64,000 nt of DNA from Nitrosomonadales bacterium (GCA_023259055.1 JAHFQZ010000002.1:248001-312000), one strand, 5' to 3'. Numbered from the stretch's first letter, positions 31,403 to 40,640 are shown. Notes: generated by a model from the letters alone, not told the origin. Numbers and translations: made by a program.

Positions 31403-34234
31403 ATGAAAACGAACGAAGTGAGTTTCGAAAAAACATTACCGTCAGCAGACGGGAAAACATTGCCGTTGTCAGACGGTGCAACATTGCCGTCTGCAGACGG
31501 TAAAACGTTACTGTTAGTTGACGGCTCGTCATTCTTGTACCGCGCGTTTCATGCCATGCCGGATTTGCGCAACCGCGAAGGCTTTCCGACCGGCGCGATC
31601 TACGGCGTGCTCAATATGTTGCGCCGCCTTCGCCACGACTACCCAGCGGATTATAGCCTGTGCGTATTCGACGCAAAAGGTAAAACCTTTCGTGACGACT
31701 GGTATCCACAGTATAAGGCGCACCGCCCCTCTATGCCGGACGACTTGGTGCGGCAGATAGAGCCGCTTCACCAGGCCATCGCCGCATCCGGCTGGAATAT
31801 TCTGATGCAGGAAGGCGTGGAGGCGGACGACGTGATTGGCACGCTGACGCAACAAGCCGCGCAGGACGGTGTGTGCTGTATTGTTGCGACGGGGGATAAG
31901 GACCTCGCGCAATTGGTGAATGAGCATGTGAAGCTGGTCAACACGATGAACAATGAGATATTGGATGTGCCGGGTGTGAACGCTAAATTCGGCGTGCCGC
32001 CTGAACGCATCCTGGATTATTTGACGCTGACCGGCGATGCGGTGGACAACGTGCCGGGCGTGGAAAAGGTCGGCCCCAAGACTGCGGTAAAGTGGCTCAC
32101 CCAATACGGCGCGCTGGACAATCTGATGCAGCATGCCGACGAGGTTGGTGGAGTGGTTGGCGAAAATTTGCGCAAGGCGCTGGACTGGCTGCCGCAAGCG
32201 CGCCGCCTGCTCACGGTGAAATGCGACGTGGAACTGCCACAGTCATACAGCGACTTGGTTCCTCCTCCGCCTGACACAGAGCAACTGAGCAGCCTGTATG
32301 AGCGCTTCGAATTCAAAAACTGGCTGCGCGAGTTGAACTCGCTGCAACAAACGCCCTCTCCCTTGCAGGAAGAGGGTAAAAATTTTCTCAGTAGCGACTT
32401 GTCCAGCACCGCTCCCACTCGCACCGACAGCGCGCACTACGAAACTATCCTCACCGAATCACAACTCGCTGCATGGCTGGAAAAACTGCTTGCCGCCGAA
32501 CTGGTCTGCGTGGATACCGAAACCACCGGCCTCGACGTGATGAACGCGCAACTGGTCGGCATTTCGTTCGCTATTCAACCGTACCACGCCGCCTACCTGC
32601 CGCTGGCGCACCGCTACCCCGGCGCGCCGGACCAGCTCAAGCGAGATCACGCATTGCACAAACTCAAACAATGGCTGGAAAGCGCGCAGCACATGAAGCT
32701 CGGGCAGAACCTCAAATACGACCGGCATATTTTTGCCAACCACGGCATCGCACTCGCGGGTATCCACGACGACACGCTGCTGCAATCCTACGTGCTGGAG
32801 AGCCACAAGCCGCACGACATGGATAATCTCGCATTGCGCCATCTCAATGTGAAGACCATCAGCTATGCCGAGGTAGTCGGCAAGGGCGCGAAGCAGATTT
32901 GTTTCGACCAAGTTGATCTCGACACCGCCACGCGCTATGCCGCTGAGGATGCCGACATCACGCTGCAACTGCATCGCAAGCTCGCACCGCAGATCGAGGT
33001 GCAAACAGGTTTGCAGCATGTGTACCGTGACATTGAGTTGCCGAGTATGCATGTGCTCTACACGATGGAACGCAACGGTGTGTTGCTCGACAGCGATCTG
33101 CTGAAAATCCAGAGCCGCGAGTTGGGCGAAAAGCTCCTTGCGCTGGAAGCCAGGGCGCATGAGGCTGCCGGGCAGCCGTTCAACTTGAATTCGCCGAAGC
33201 AGATCCAGGAAATCCTGTTCGACAAACTGCAATTGCCGGTGAAGAAAAAGACGCCGAGCGGCACGCCGTCCACCGACGAAGAAGTGTTGCAGGAACTCGC
33301 ACTCGATTATCCGCTGCCGAAAATCCTGCTCGACTATCGCGGCATGGCGAAGCTCAAATCCACCTACACCGACAAGCTGCCGCAGATGGTGGATCGCCAA
33401 ACCGGGCGCGTACACACCAGCTACTCGCAGGCGGTGGCGGTCACCGGGCGGCTGGCCTCAAGCGATCCCAACCTGCAGAACATCCCGGTGCGCACTGCAG
33501 AAGGCCGCCGTATCCGCGAGGCATTCATCGCCCCGCCCGGCAGCCGCATCGTTTCGGCGGATTACTCGCAGATCGAATTACGCATCATGGCGCATCTGTC
33601 CGGCGATGCGGGCTTGTTACAGGCCTTCGCCAACAACGAAGACATCCACCGCGCCACCGCCTCCGAAATTTTCATGGTCGCGCCGGCCGAGGTATCCAGC
33701 GAGCAGCGCCGTTACGCCAAGGTGATCAACTTCGGCCTGATCTACGGCATGTCCGCGTTCGGCCTCGCCAAGCAACTTGGCATCGAACGTAGCGCGGCGC
33801 AGGCTTACATCGACCGCTACTTCGCGCGCTACCCCGGTGTCGCGGACTATATGCAGCGCACCCGCGACCAAGCCAAGCAGCAGGGCTACGTCGAGACCGT
33901 CTTCGGTCGCAGGCTATGGCTGCCGGAAATCAACGCCAGCAACGGCATGAAACGCCAAGGCGCCGAACGCGCTGCGATCAACGCGCCGATGCAGGGTACC
34001 GCGGCGGATTTAATCAAGCTTGCGATGATCAAGGTGCAGCACTGGCTGGAAAAGGAAAAATTGCAAACCCGTTTGATCATGCAGGTGCACGACGAACTGG
34101 TGCTGGAAGTGCCGGAAGCGGAATTACATCTGGTCAAGGAAATGCTGCCCAAGCTGATGTGCGGCGTCGCCGAGCTGAAAGTGCCGCTGCTGGTGGAGTT
34201 GGGGGAGGGCATGAATTGGGATGAGGCACATTGA
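31403..34234 (+). CDS. polA: DNA polymerase I
   Basis: PolA fills gaps and removes RNA primers. All three domains are intact. The 5' nuclease begins TLLLVDGSSFLYRAFHAM. The 3'-5' exonuclease keeps its acidic residues (VDTETTGLD; NLKYDRHIF; AAEDADI), so proofreading should be active. The polymerase motifs are SADYSQIELRIMAH (A), AKVINFGLIYGMSAFG (B) and MQVHDELVLEV (C). From this ATG the protein has 943 residues. The first 33 residues are an unusual extension made by repeats of the native KTLLLVDG segment. A Pro/Gln-rich stretch in the linker after the 5' nuclease has a small palindrome. No ribosome-binding site is clear; an in-frame ATG at 31382 is an alternative. Confidence 0.96.
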   Translation: MKTNEVSFEKTLPSADGKTLPLSDGATLPSADGKTLLLVDGSSFLYRAFHAMPDLRNREGFPTGAIYGVLNMLRRLRHDYPADYSLCVFDAKGKTFRDDWYPQYKAHRPSMPDDLVRQIEPLHQAIAASGWNILMQEGVEADDVIGTLTQQAAQDGVCCIVATGDKDLAQLVNEHVKLVNTMNNEILDVPGVNAKFGVPPERILDYLTLTGDAVDNVPGVEKVGPKTAVKWLTQYGALDNLMQHADEVGGVVGENLRKALDWLPQARRLLTVKCDVELPQSYSDLVPPPPDTEQLSSLYERFEFKNWLRELNSLQQTPSPLQEEGKNFLSSDLSSTAPTRTDSAHYETILTESQLAAWLEKLLAAELVCVDTETTGLDVMNAQLVGISFAIQPYHAAYLPLAHRYPGAPDQLKRDHALHKLKQWLESAQHMKLGQNLKYDRHIFANHGIALAGIHDDTLLQSYVLESHKPHDMDNLALRHLNVKTISYAEVVGKGAKQICFDQVDLDTATRYAAEDADITLQLHRKLAPQIEVQTGLQHVYRDIELPSMHVLYTMERNGVLLDSDLLKIQSRELGEKLLALEARAHEAAGQPFNLNSPKQIQEILFDKLQLPVKKKTPSGTPSTDEEVLQELALDYPLPKILLDYRGMAKLKSTYTDKLPQMVDRQTGRVHTSYSQAVAVTGRLASSDPNLQNIPVRTAEGRRIREAFIAPPGSRIVSADYSQIELRIMAHLSGDAGLLQAFANNEDIHRATASEIFMVAPAEVSSEQRRYAKVINFGLIYGMSAFGLAKQLGIERSAAQAYIDRYFARYPGVADYMQRTRDQAKQQGYVETVFGRRLWLPEINASNGMKRQGAERAAINAPMQGTAADLIKLAMIKVQHWLEKEKLQTRLIMQVHDELVLEVPEAELHLVKEMLPKLMCGVAELKVPLLVELGEGMNWDEAH
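31430..31525 (+). repeat. Four tandem 24-bp units at the start of polA
   Basis: Units at 31430-31453, 31454-31477, 31478-31501 and 31502-31525 encode KTLPSADG, KTLPLSDG, ATLPSADG and KTLLLVDG. The last is the native beta strand of the 5'-nuclease domain, so the first three look like duplicated and drifted copies of it that keep the frame. Confidence 0.85.
32354..32376 (+). repeat. Short palindrome in the PolA interdomain linker
   Basis: ccctct (32354-32359) and agaggg (32371-32376) flank an 11-base centre. It encodes part of the variable linker (TPSPLQEEG) between the 5' nuclease and the exonuclease. Its base make-up resembles the palindromic element in the helicase gene at 27.8 kb. Confidence 0.4.
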
Positions 34235-34284
34235 AACGAATTGGTAGCGCTCACAAGGTTCATTCGGCACCTGCAGGAGTGGTG

Positions 34285-34572
34285 ATGTCGTCATTCTGCC
34301 AGTGGGAAGGAGATACTTTGGTGTTGAATATCCTGGGGCGTCCACGCGCCAAGAAAACCAAAATCGGCAAGGTTATAGGCAAGCAATTGGAAATTCATGT
34401 CGCCGAGAATCCGGTGCGCGGGAGGGCCACAACGCACTTGGTGGATTTCCTGGCGGAGGAGTTTCAGGTTGCCAAAAGCGCGATAACGGTGGTGTTTGGG
34501 ATGTATAACGTCAACAAACAACTACGCATCGCCGCACCCAAACAACTGCCTTCCGTTATTCCGCCGCCATAA
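34285..34572 (+). CDS. DUF167 / YggU-family small protein
   Basis: This is a 95-residue soluble protein related to E. coli YggU. Typical features are the opening FCQWEGDTLVLNI, the central KTKIGKVIGKQLEIHV and the C-terminal LVDFLAEEFQVAKSAITVV followed by a basic turn. Function is unknown. The ATG at 34285 is chosen because AGGAG lies five bases upstream; a TTG overlapping the polA stop (34231) is in frame but would add a non-conserved segment. The dehydrogenase-like gene follows 9 bases later. Confidence 0.82.
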   Translation: MSSFCQWEGDTLVLNILGRPRAKKTKIGKVIGKQLEIHVAENPVRGRATTHLVDFLAEEFQVAKSAITVVFGMYNVNKQLRIAAPKQLPSVIPPP

Positions 34573-34581
34573 GGGGATGCC

Positions 34582-35679
34582 ATGGTCAAACAAGTCTTCG
34601 CTTTTATCCTGCTCATGGCCGCGAGCCTGGCCGCCTGCGCCCGCGAGCTCCCGCTGGACAAGATCAAGCTGCCGCCAGGTTTCAAAATCACCCTGTATGC
34701 CGACAACGTGCCGGGCGCCCGTTCGCTGGCGCTGAGTCCGGATGGGACGCTGTTCGTCGGCACACGCGGCAACAAGGTCTACGCGCTACCCAACCGCGGC
34801 CACGGCAAGCGCGCGGACGAGGTGATCGTGATCACCGACAAGCTCGATACGCCGAACGGTGTGGCGTTCCGCGACGGCGCGCTGTACGTGGCGGAAGTCA
34901 ACCGCATCCTGCGCTTCGACGGCATCGAGTCGCGGTTGCGCAATCCGCCCAAGCCGGTGGTTGTGAACAGCAGCTTTCCCACCGACACCCACCACGGCTG
35001 GAAATTTATCCGCTTCGGCCCGGACGGCATGCTATATGTGCCGGTAGGCGCGCCGTGCAACATCTGCGAGCCAGACCCGGCGCGCTATGCCGCAATCTTC
35101 CGCATGAAGCCGGACGGCGGCGGTCTGGAACAATATGCACGCGGCGTGCGCAACACAGTGGGTTTCGACTGGAACCCAGATACCAATGAGCTGTGGTTCA
35201 CCGACAACGGACGCGACTGGCTGGGCAACAATGCGCCGCCGGACGAGCTGAACCACGCGCCGCGTCCCGGCATGAACTTCGGCTATCCCTATTGCCACTG
35301 CCGGACGCTTGCCGACGACGAATTCGGCGGTAAGCGCGCCTGCAGCGAATTCACGCCGCCTGCGATAGAACTCGGCCCGCATGTAGCTTCATTGGGAATG
35401 CGCTTTTACACCGGCGCGATGTTCCCGGAATCTTACCGCAAGCAAATCTTCATCGCCGAACACGGTTCCTGGAACCGCTTCCCGCCCATCGGTTACCGCA
35501 TAACGCTGGTGCGCCTGCATAACGGGCAGGCGGCGAGCTACGAGGTGTTCGCGGAAGGCTGGCTGCAGGGACTGGTCGCATGGGGCCGCCCGGTTGATGT
35601 GCAGGTGACGCCGGATGACGCGCTGCTGGTGTCGGACGACAAGGCGGGTGTAATTTACCGGATCAGCTACGGCGAATAA
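34582..35679 (+). CDS. PQQ-dependent sugar dehydrogenase-like lipoprotein
   Basis: This is a six-bladed beta-propeller protein of the soluble glucose/L-sorbosone dehydrogenase group. The N terminus is a lipoprotein signal with lipobox LAAC at about residues 16-19, so it should be membrane-anchored in the periplasm. Propeller motifs include LALSPDGTLFVGTRG, FGPDGMLYVPVG, GVRNTVGFDWNP and LWFTDNGRDWLG, and HGSWNR is present. Six cysteines occur in the body, two of them in YCHCR. Substrate and cofactor are not shown by the sequence; PQQ use is inferred from the family, and no PQQ synthesis genes are in the window. Confidence 0.82.
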   Translation: MVKQVFAFILLMAASLAACARELPLDKIKLPPGFKITLYADNVPGARSLALSPDGTLFVGTRGNKVYALPNRGHGKRADEVIVITDKLDTPNGVAFRDGALYVAEVNRILRFDGIESRLRNPPKPVVVNSSFPTDTHHGWKFIRFGPDGMLYVPVGAPCNICEPDPARYAAIFRMKPDGGGLEQYARGVRNTVGFDWNPDTNELWFTDNGRDWLGNNAPPDELNHAPRPGMNFGYPYCHCRTLADDEFGGKRACSEFTPPAIELGPHVASLGMRFYTGAMFPESYRKQIFIAEHGSWNRFPPIGYRITLVRLHNGQAASYEVFAEGWLQGLVAWGRPVDVQVTPDDALLVSDDKAGVIYRISYGE

Positions 35680-35904
35680 TTCATATTCCACCACCTGCAT
35701 GCCAACTTTCAGAATCTATTGCTTCAGTTTTTCCGCAACGTGGTTTAGGTTAATAGTAAAAGTGCCAGTGCCGAACTGTTGTGGCGAGTCATAAGGCAAC
35801 ACATCCTGCATTGTTTTTTCAATTACATCTGTGATTATTAGCACAGACAGCAGAACGTAATATTTCTATCCTGTATTCTCCATAACCAACGCAAGGATTT
35901 TAAA

Positions 35905-36369
35905 ATGAAGCCAAGCAAGCTTGCTCAAATCGCACTGCTCCTCTGGTTAGCCACTGCTGCAGTGTTTGCATGGTTCTTCATACGCGGCAACACCACTGCG
36001 GGAGCCGATGGCAGAACCGCAGTAGTGCTGCAAGCTGGCGAGCGTGATCTGATATTGTCCGAAATGCGCGGACTACTGGCTTCAACACAAGGGATTTTAG
36101 AGGGCGCTAATCAGGGCGATATGCAGCGCATCATCAAAGCTGCAAGCAGCGCGGGCATGGCCTCGGCAGCTGATGTCAATCCGGCTCTAATGGCAAAACT
36201 ACCTATTGAGTTCAAACAGCTGGGCTTGAGTGTTCACCGTGACATGGACGAAATCGCCAAGGCAGCGGAAGGCGGCAAACCTGTACCGGAACTGCTGAAA
36301 ATGTCATCCAATGTTCTGACTAAATGCGTTGGATGTCACGCAGCGTGGCAGATTAAAGCTGGGAATTAA
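35905..36369 (+). CDS. Membrane-anchored monohaem c-type cytochrome (class II-like)
   Basis: This is a 154-residue protein with one N-terminal membrane segment (IALLLWLATAAVFAWFFI, about residues 9-26) that probably stays as an anchor, a helical periplasmic domain, and a single haem-binding motif CVGCH about 13 residues from the C terminus. A C-terminal CXXCH on a helical domain is the layout of cytochrome c'/c556-type proteins. Which electron partner or ligand it serves cannot be read. An AAGGA site precedes the ATG. No co-transcribed gene follows; topA converges on it. Confidence 0.82.
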   Translation: MKPSKLAQIALLLWLATAAVFAWFFIRGNTTAGADGRTAVVLQAGERDLILSEMRGLLASTQGILEGANQGDMQRIIKAASSAGMASAADVNPALMAKLPIEFKQLGLSVHRDMDEIAKAAEGGKPVPELLKMSSNVLTKCVGCHAAWQIKAGN

Positions 36370-36426
36370 TTCGGGCAAGCTGCGCCCGCCGGATTGTAAT
36401 GTCAGGCAGAGCCCGACGATTAAAAG

Positions 36427-39054
36427 CTATGATTTGCTCTTGGCGGCTTTCTTTGCAGGAGCCTTTTTTGCAACCGGCTTCTCTGACTTCGCCGCAGTCT
36501 TCTTGGTTGTTGCGGTCTTTGCCTTTGGCGTTGCGGATTTTGTCTTGGCCGTTTTCGCCGCCTTGGGCTTAGCGGTTTTGGCAGATGTCTTTTTGGCAGC
36601 CGGTTTCTTGGCCTTTCCGCCGCCCTTCGCCGCCTTGGCTGCAATCAATTCCAGCGCTTCTTCCAGCGTGATGTCATCCGGCGAAACGCCCTTGGGCAAG
36701 GTGGCGTTGACCTTGCCGTGCCGGGCATATGGGCCGTAGCGACCGCTGCAAATTTCCACGCTGGTTTTATCGTCCGGGTGATCGCCTAACACGCGCAACA
36801 CGGTGTTGCCATCGCGGGCTTGCGCCAGCAATTCCACTGCGCGATCCAGGCTGACGTCGAAAATGCTGTCGCTACGTGGAATGGATTTGAACTTGCCGTC
36901 GTGACCGATATAGGGGCCGAAGCGCCCGATATTGACGATGACTTTTTTGCCTGTTTCGGGGTGTGTGCCGAGCTCGCGCGGCAGCGACAGAAGCTTCAGC
37001 GCACTCGCCAGATCGGCCTGTTCGATCGGCATTTCCTTAGGCCAAGAGACACGCTTGGGTTTGGCTTTTTCTTCTTTCACCACTTCGCCAAGTTGCACGT
37101 AGTGACCGTACGGACCGCGCAACAAAAGCACAATTTGACTGGTGTCGGGATGCGCGCCCAATTCCACCCTTGCCGATGCATCATCCTGCGATTCGCCGCT
37201 GAGGCTGCGTTTGTATTTACACTCCGGATAATTGGTGCAGCTGATGAAGCTGCCGTATTTGCTGAGTTTTTTGGCGAGTGGTTTGCCGCACTCCGGACAC
37301 GCCTCGTTGATCAGCTCGACCGGTCGGTCGATGCTGGCTTTTTCCTTGATCAGTTTGGAAAAATCTTTCCAGAATCCTTCCATCACACCGATCCAGTCGC
37401 GCTTGCCTTCGGACACCTCGTCGAGTTCGTCTTCGAGGTGTGCGGTGAAGCCGTAATCCACATAGCGGGTGAAATGGTCGGTGAGGAAGCGCGTGACGAC
37501 GCGTCCTACATCGGTCGGCATGAAGCGCTTCTTGTCGAGAATGGCGTATTCACGGGCTTGCAGCGTGGAGATGATGGTAGCGTAGGTTGAGGGGCGGCCA
37601 ATGCCATACTCTTCCAGCGACTTGACCAAGCTGGCTTCTGAGTAGCGCGGCGGTGGCTGGGTGAAATGCTGCTCGCCATACAGCTTGTCGATGGGTAGCA
37701 CATCACCCTCTACCAGCGGCGGCAGCTTGCCGCCCTCTTCTTCGGTCGCGTCGTCCACGTCTTCCATGTACACGCCGATGAAGCCGGGGAATACTAGTAC
37801 CTGGCCGTTGGCGCGGAACAGCGTGGTGTCGCCGCCCAAGCGGATATCCACGCTCACCGTATCGAAACGCGCCGGTGCCATCTGGCATGCCAAGGTGCGT
37901 TTCCATATCATCTCGTAGAGGCGCGACTGATCGGCGGTCAGGTGGTCGCGAAGGCTGTCCGGGGTGCGCAGGATCGAGGTCGGGCGGATCGCTTCGTGCG
38001 ACTCCTGCGCGTTCTTGGTCTTGCTCTTGTAGGTTGGTTGTGTCGACGGCAGATATTCCGCCGAAAAATTATCCTTGATGTAATCGCGAATCTCCTGCAC
38101 CGCTTCTTTCGCCAGCGATACCGAGTCGGTACGCATGTAGGAAATCAGGCCTACGGTCTGGCCGCCGATGTCCACACCTTCATACAGCGATTGCGCGGTG
38201 CGCATCGTGCGGTCGGCAGTCATGCCCAGCTTGCGCACGGCTTCCTGTTGCAGCGTGGAAGTGGTGAACGGCGCAGCGGCATAGCGCTGCTTGGCTTTTT
38301 TCTCGACTCGCACCACCTTGGGAGGCAGCTTGGCATCGTTGAGCTTGGCTTGAATCGCGTCATATTCGGCTTGGCTGCCGATGCTGAGCTGCTCCAGCTT
38401 CTTGCCCTGATACTGGAACAGTTTGGCGGTGAATGGCAGGTGATCCTTGTTCGTATCGAGATGCACAGACCAGTATTCCTGGCTCTTGAACGCTTCAATC
38501 TCCAGTTCGCGTTCGACGATCATGCGCAGCGCGGGGCTTTGTACGCGCCCCGCCGACAAGCCGGTGCGAATCTTGCGCCACAGCAGCGGCGACAAATTGA
38601 AGCCGACCAGATAGTCCAGCGCGCGCCGCGCCTGTTGCGCATTCACCAGCGGCATTGATATTTCCCTTGGGTGAGCGACCGCTTCGCGTACCGCCGACTG
38701 GGTTATTTCGTAGAACACCACGCGCTGCATGTTTTTGTTCTTCAGACCGCGCTTGGCTTTGAGCAGCTCGGAAATGTGCCAGGCAATGGCCTCTCCTTCG
38801 CGATCCGGATCGGGTGCCAGATAGATATGATCAGCATCCGCAGCGGCTTTGGCAATTGCATCAACATGCTTGCTGTTGCGCGCAATGGTTTCGTATTGCA
38901 TTGCAAAATTGTTTTCGGTATCGACCGCGCCAGTCTTGGGAATCAAATCGCGCACGTGCCCATACGAAGCGAGCACTTCAAAATCCTTACCCAAGTATTT
39001 TTTAAGCGTTTTTGCCTTGGCCGGAGACTCAACGATCAGGAGGTTGGTTGCCAT
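36427..39054 (-). CDS. topA: DNA topoisomerase I
   Basis: TopA relaxes negative supercoils. The Toprim domain (LIVESPAKAKTLKKYLG at the start; APDPDREGEAIAWH near residue 110) and the active-site tyrosine region GLISYMRTDSVSLA (about 310) are present. One four-cysteine zinc finger (CPECGKPL...CTNYPEC, about 590) follows, then two degenerate repeats without cysteines. The last 60 residues are a Lys/Ala-rich histone-H1-like tail, common in betaproteobacterial TopA, that should bind DNA nonspecifically. It lies 10 bases downstream of smg. Confidence 0.97.
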   Translation of the reverse strand: MATNLLIVESPAKAKTLKKYLGKDFEVLASYGHVRDLIPKTGAVDTENNFAMQYETIARNSKHVDAIAKAAADADHIYLAPDPDREGEAIAWHISELLKAKRGLKNKNMQRVVFYEITQSAVREAVAHPREISMPLVNAQQARRALDYLVGFNLSPLLWRKIRTGLSAGRVQSPALRMIVERELEIEAFKSQEYWSVHLDTNKDHLPFTAKLFQYQGKKLEQLSIGSQAEYDAIQAKLNDAKLPPKVVRVEKKAKQRYAAAPFTTSTLQQEAVRKLGMTADRTMRTAQSLYEGVDIGGQTVGLISYMRTDSVSLAKEAVQEIRDYIKDNFSAEYLPSTQPTYKSKTKNAQESHEAIRPTSILRTPDSLRDHLTADQSRLYEMIWKRTLACQMAPARFDTVSVDIRLGGDTTLFRANGQVLVFPGFIGVYMEDVDDATEEEGGKLPPLVEGDVLPIDKLYGEQHFTQPPPRYSEASLVKSLEEYGIGRPSTYATIISTLQAREYAILDKKRFMPTDVGRVVTRFLTDHFTRYVDYGFTAHLEDELDEVSEGKRDWIGVMEGFWKDFSKLIKEKASIDRPVELINEACPECGKPLAKKLSKYGSFISCTNYPECKYKRSLSGESQDDASARVELGAHPDTSQIVLLLRGPYGHYVQLGEVVKEEKAKPKRVSWPKEMPIEQADLASALKLLSLPRELGTHPETGKKVIVNIGRFGPYIGHDGKFKSIPRSDSIFDVSLDRAVELLAQARDGNTVLRVLGDHPDDKTSVEICSGRYGPYARHGKVNATLPKGVSPDDITLEEALELIAAKAAKGGGKAKKPAAKKTSAKTAKPKAAKTAKTKSATPKAKTATTKKTAAKSEKPVAKKAPAKKAAKSKS

Positions 39055-39064
39055 GCGTTATGGT

Positions 39065-39520
39065 TCAGTGTAGTTGCGCGGAATGCAGAGGGGTAAGCAA
39101 TTCTTCAATCAGCAGAGGATCAATGTCTTGATGGCGATTCCACAATACCATCAGCATGATCAACTTGAGCTTGTCCAGAGCGAGATTTTCCTGCTGCAGA
39201 GCGACAGCTCGGTCAATAATCATTTCACGCTCAACTGCAGAGATCAGGTGTTGCTGTTCGGCGAACATCAGGAATTGTCGAGCTTCATAGCTGACACGTT
39301 TTAGCTCCAGCTCAGCAAAATGCCGCTGCCCGGTGTGCAAAAGACTGTCCGGATAGTTTTCGGGGTTTTGCAGTTGCAAAGCGGATAGCCATGTCAATGC
39401 TTCGGTGATTTCTTCGCCCTCGAAACCGGCGGCGGAAAGTTTGCGCGACAACTTATCCGGTTCTGGATAACTGCCCGCATCGAAGTAACTTTCAAACAGG
39501 TACATCAGGATTTCAAACAT
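39065..39520 (-). CDS. smg: Smg-family protein (DUF494)
   Basis: This 151-residue protein starts MFEILMYLFESYFDAG, the diagnostic opening of the Smg/DUF494 family. It is acidic and mostly helical, without a signal peptide. Function is not established. In proteobacteria it lies between dprA and topA, exactly as here (13 bases after dprA, 10 bases before topA), so the three form an operon. Confidence 0.93.
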   Translation of the reverse strand: MFEILMYLFESYFDAGSYPEPDKLSRKLSAAGFEGEEITEALTWLSALQLQNPENYPDSLLHTGQRHFAELELKRVSYEARQFLMFAEQQHLISAVEREMIIDRAVALQQENLALDKLKLIMLMVLWNRHQDIDPLLIEELLTPLHSAQLH

Positions 39521-39533
39521 ATTTGTGCGGTAT

Positions 39534-40637
39534 TTAATGGATTCGTTGGTACAAACCGCCGGGTATCGTATTGATGTGCCCGCTCAGTTCGAGCGTCAAC
39601 AGCATGGCGGATAGCTCGGCTATCGTCAAGCCGCTGCGATTTCTGAGCGTGTCCAAATCCACCGGATCGAAGCCGACATGATCAAGAAGCGCGAAACCTG
39701 TGTCTTGTATATCAAGACCTTGAGCCAATGAGTTTAGAGCCGGTGCGATAAGCGGGGCACCCAACTCTTCAAGAATATCCTGCGCCGTCTCGACCAGTTT
39801 CGCGCCCTGTTTGAGCAGCGCGTGACAACCCTTGCTTTGTGGCGCATGTATCGAACCAGGAACGGCGAACACGTCCCGTCCCTGTTCAAGGGCCAGCCGC
39901 GCGGTAATCAGCGAGCCGCTTTGCAGCGAAGCTTCTACCACCAGGCAACCAAGGCTCATGCCGCTGATAATGCGATTGCGTCGCGGAAAATTTGCGGGTA
40001 GCGGTGGCGTGCCCAGTGGGAATTCCGAGATCAACGCGCCTTGTTGTGCGAGCGCGTGCGCCAGATCACGATTGGCAGCCGGATAGATTTTATCCAAACC
40101 GGTGCCTACCACGGCAATGCTGCTTCCCTGATTGTTGCCTTGGCCGCGCAATGCACCGCGATGGGCGGCTGCATCGATGCCGTGCGCCATGCCGCTGATG
40201 ATGCACAGCCCGGCATCACTCAATGATTTGGCAAAGGCTTCGGCGTTGCCGATGCCCTGCGGTGTTGCGTTGCGGCTGCCGACCACGGCCAGCGCAGGGT
40301 GGTTGAGCAGTTCGAGCCGCCCTTTCACATACAGCAACAGCGGCGGGTCTGTAATATTCAGCAGGGCTTGGGGATAGTCGCTATCAGCGAGGGTGACGAT
40401 ATGGTTATTGATGTCTTGCAGCCAGGCCAAAGTTGGCGCAATGACATCGCTATCGATGCCTTTGCTGATTTCAGCGGCAACATCGGCTTTGACGACAGAC
40501 TTGAGCGAACTCACGGATGCGGCAAAAACCGCTTCCGGTGAGCCGAATTCCTTCAACAGCCGACGCGCTCCCTCACCGCCCAAACCCCGAGTCAGGCTTA
40601 GTGCCAGCCATGCTTCGAGCGAAACATCAACTTTCAT
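39534..40637 (-). CDS. dprA: DNA-processing protein DprA
   Basis: DprA protects incoming single-stranded DNA during transformation and loads RecA. The Rossmann-like core carries VVGSRNATPQGIGNAEAFA (about residue 117), SGMAHGIDAAAHRGAL (about 145) and the PRRNRIISGMSLGCLVVEA segment (about 220), followed by a C-terminal winged-helix DML1-type domain (about 310-367). At 367 residues it is complete. It follows the LysM gene by 3 bases. With type IV pilus genes in the same window, natural competence is a reasonable inference. Confidence 0.95.
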   Translation of the reverse strand: MKVDVSLEAWLALSLTRGLGGEGARRLLKEFGSPEAVFAASVSSLKSVVKADVAAEISKGIDSDVIAPTLAWLQDINNHIVTLADSDYPQALLNITDPPLLLYVKGRLELLNHPALAVVGSRNATPQGIGNAEAFAKSLSDAGLCIISGMAHGIDAAAHRGALRGQGNNQGSSIAVVGTGLDKIYPAANRDLAHALAQQGALISEFPLGTPPLPANFPRRNRIISGMSLGCLVVEASLQSGSLITARLALEQGRDVFAVPGSIHAPQSKGCHALLKQGAKLVETAQDILEELGAPLIAPALNSLAQGLDIQDTGFALLDHVGFDPVDLDTLRNRSGLTIAELSAMLLTLELSGHINTIPGGLYQRIH

Positions 40638-40640
40638 TGT

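Noticed and set aside
35716-35866. Open minus-strand frame upstream of the cytochrome gene, ending in HVAEKLKQ and stop
   Set aside because: About 50 codons without a stop and protein-like in look, possibly the tail of a lost gene, but there is no start, no ribosome-binding site and no recognised family. Chance is not excluded.
36430-36640. Low-complexity Lys/Ala repeat region considered as a CRISPR-like or mobile repeat
   Set aside because: It is the coding sequence of the histone-H1-like tail of TopA, with irregular repeats and normal codon structure.
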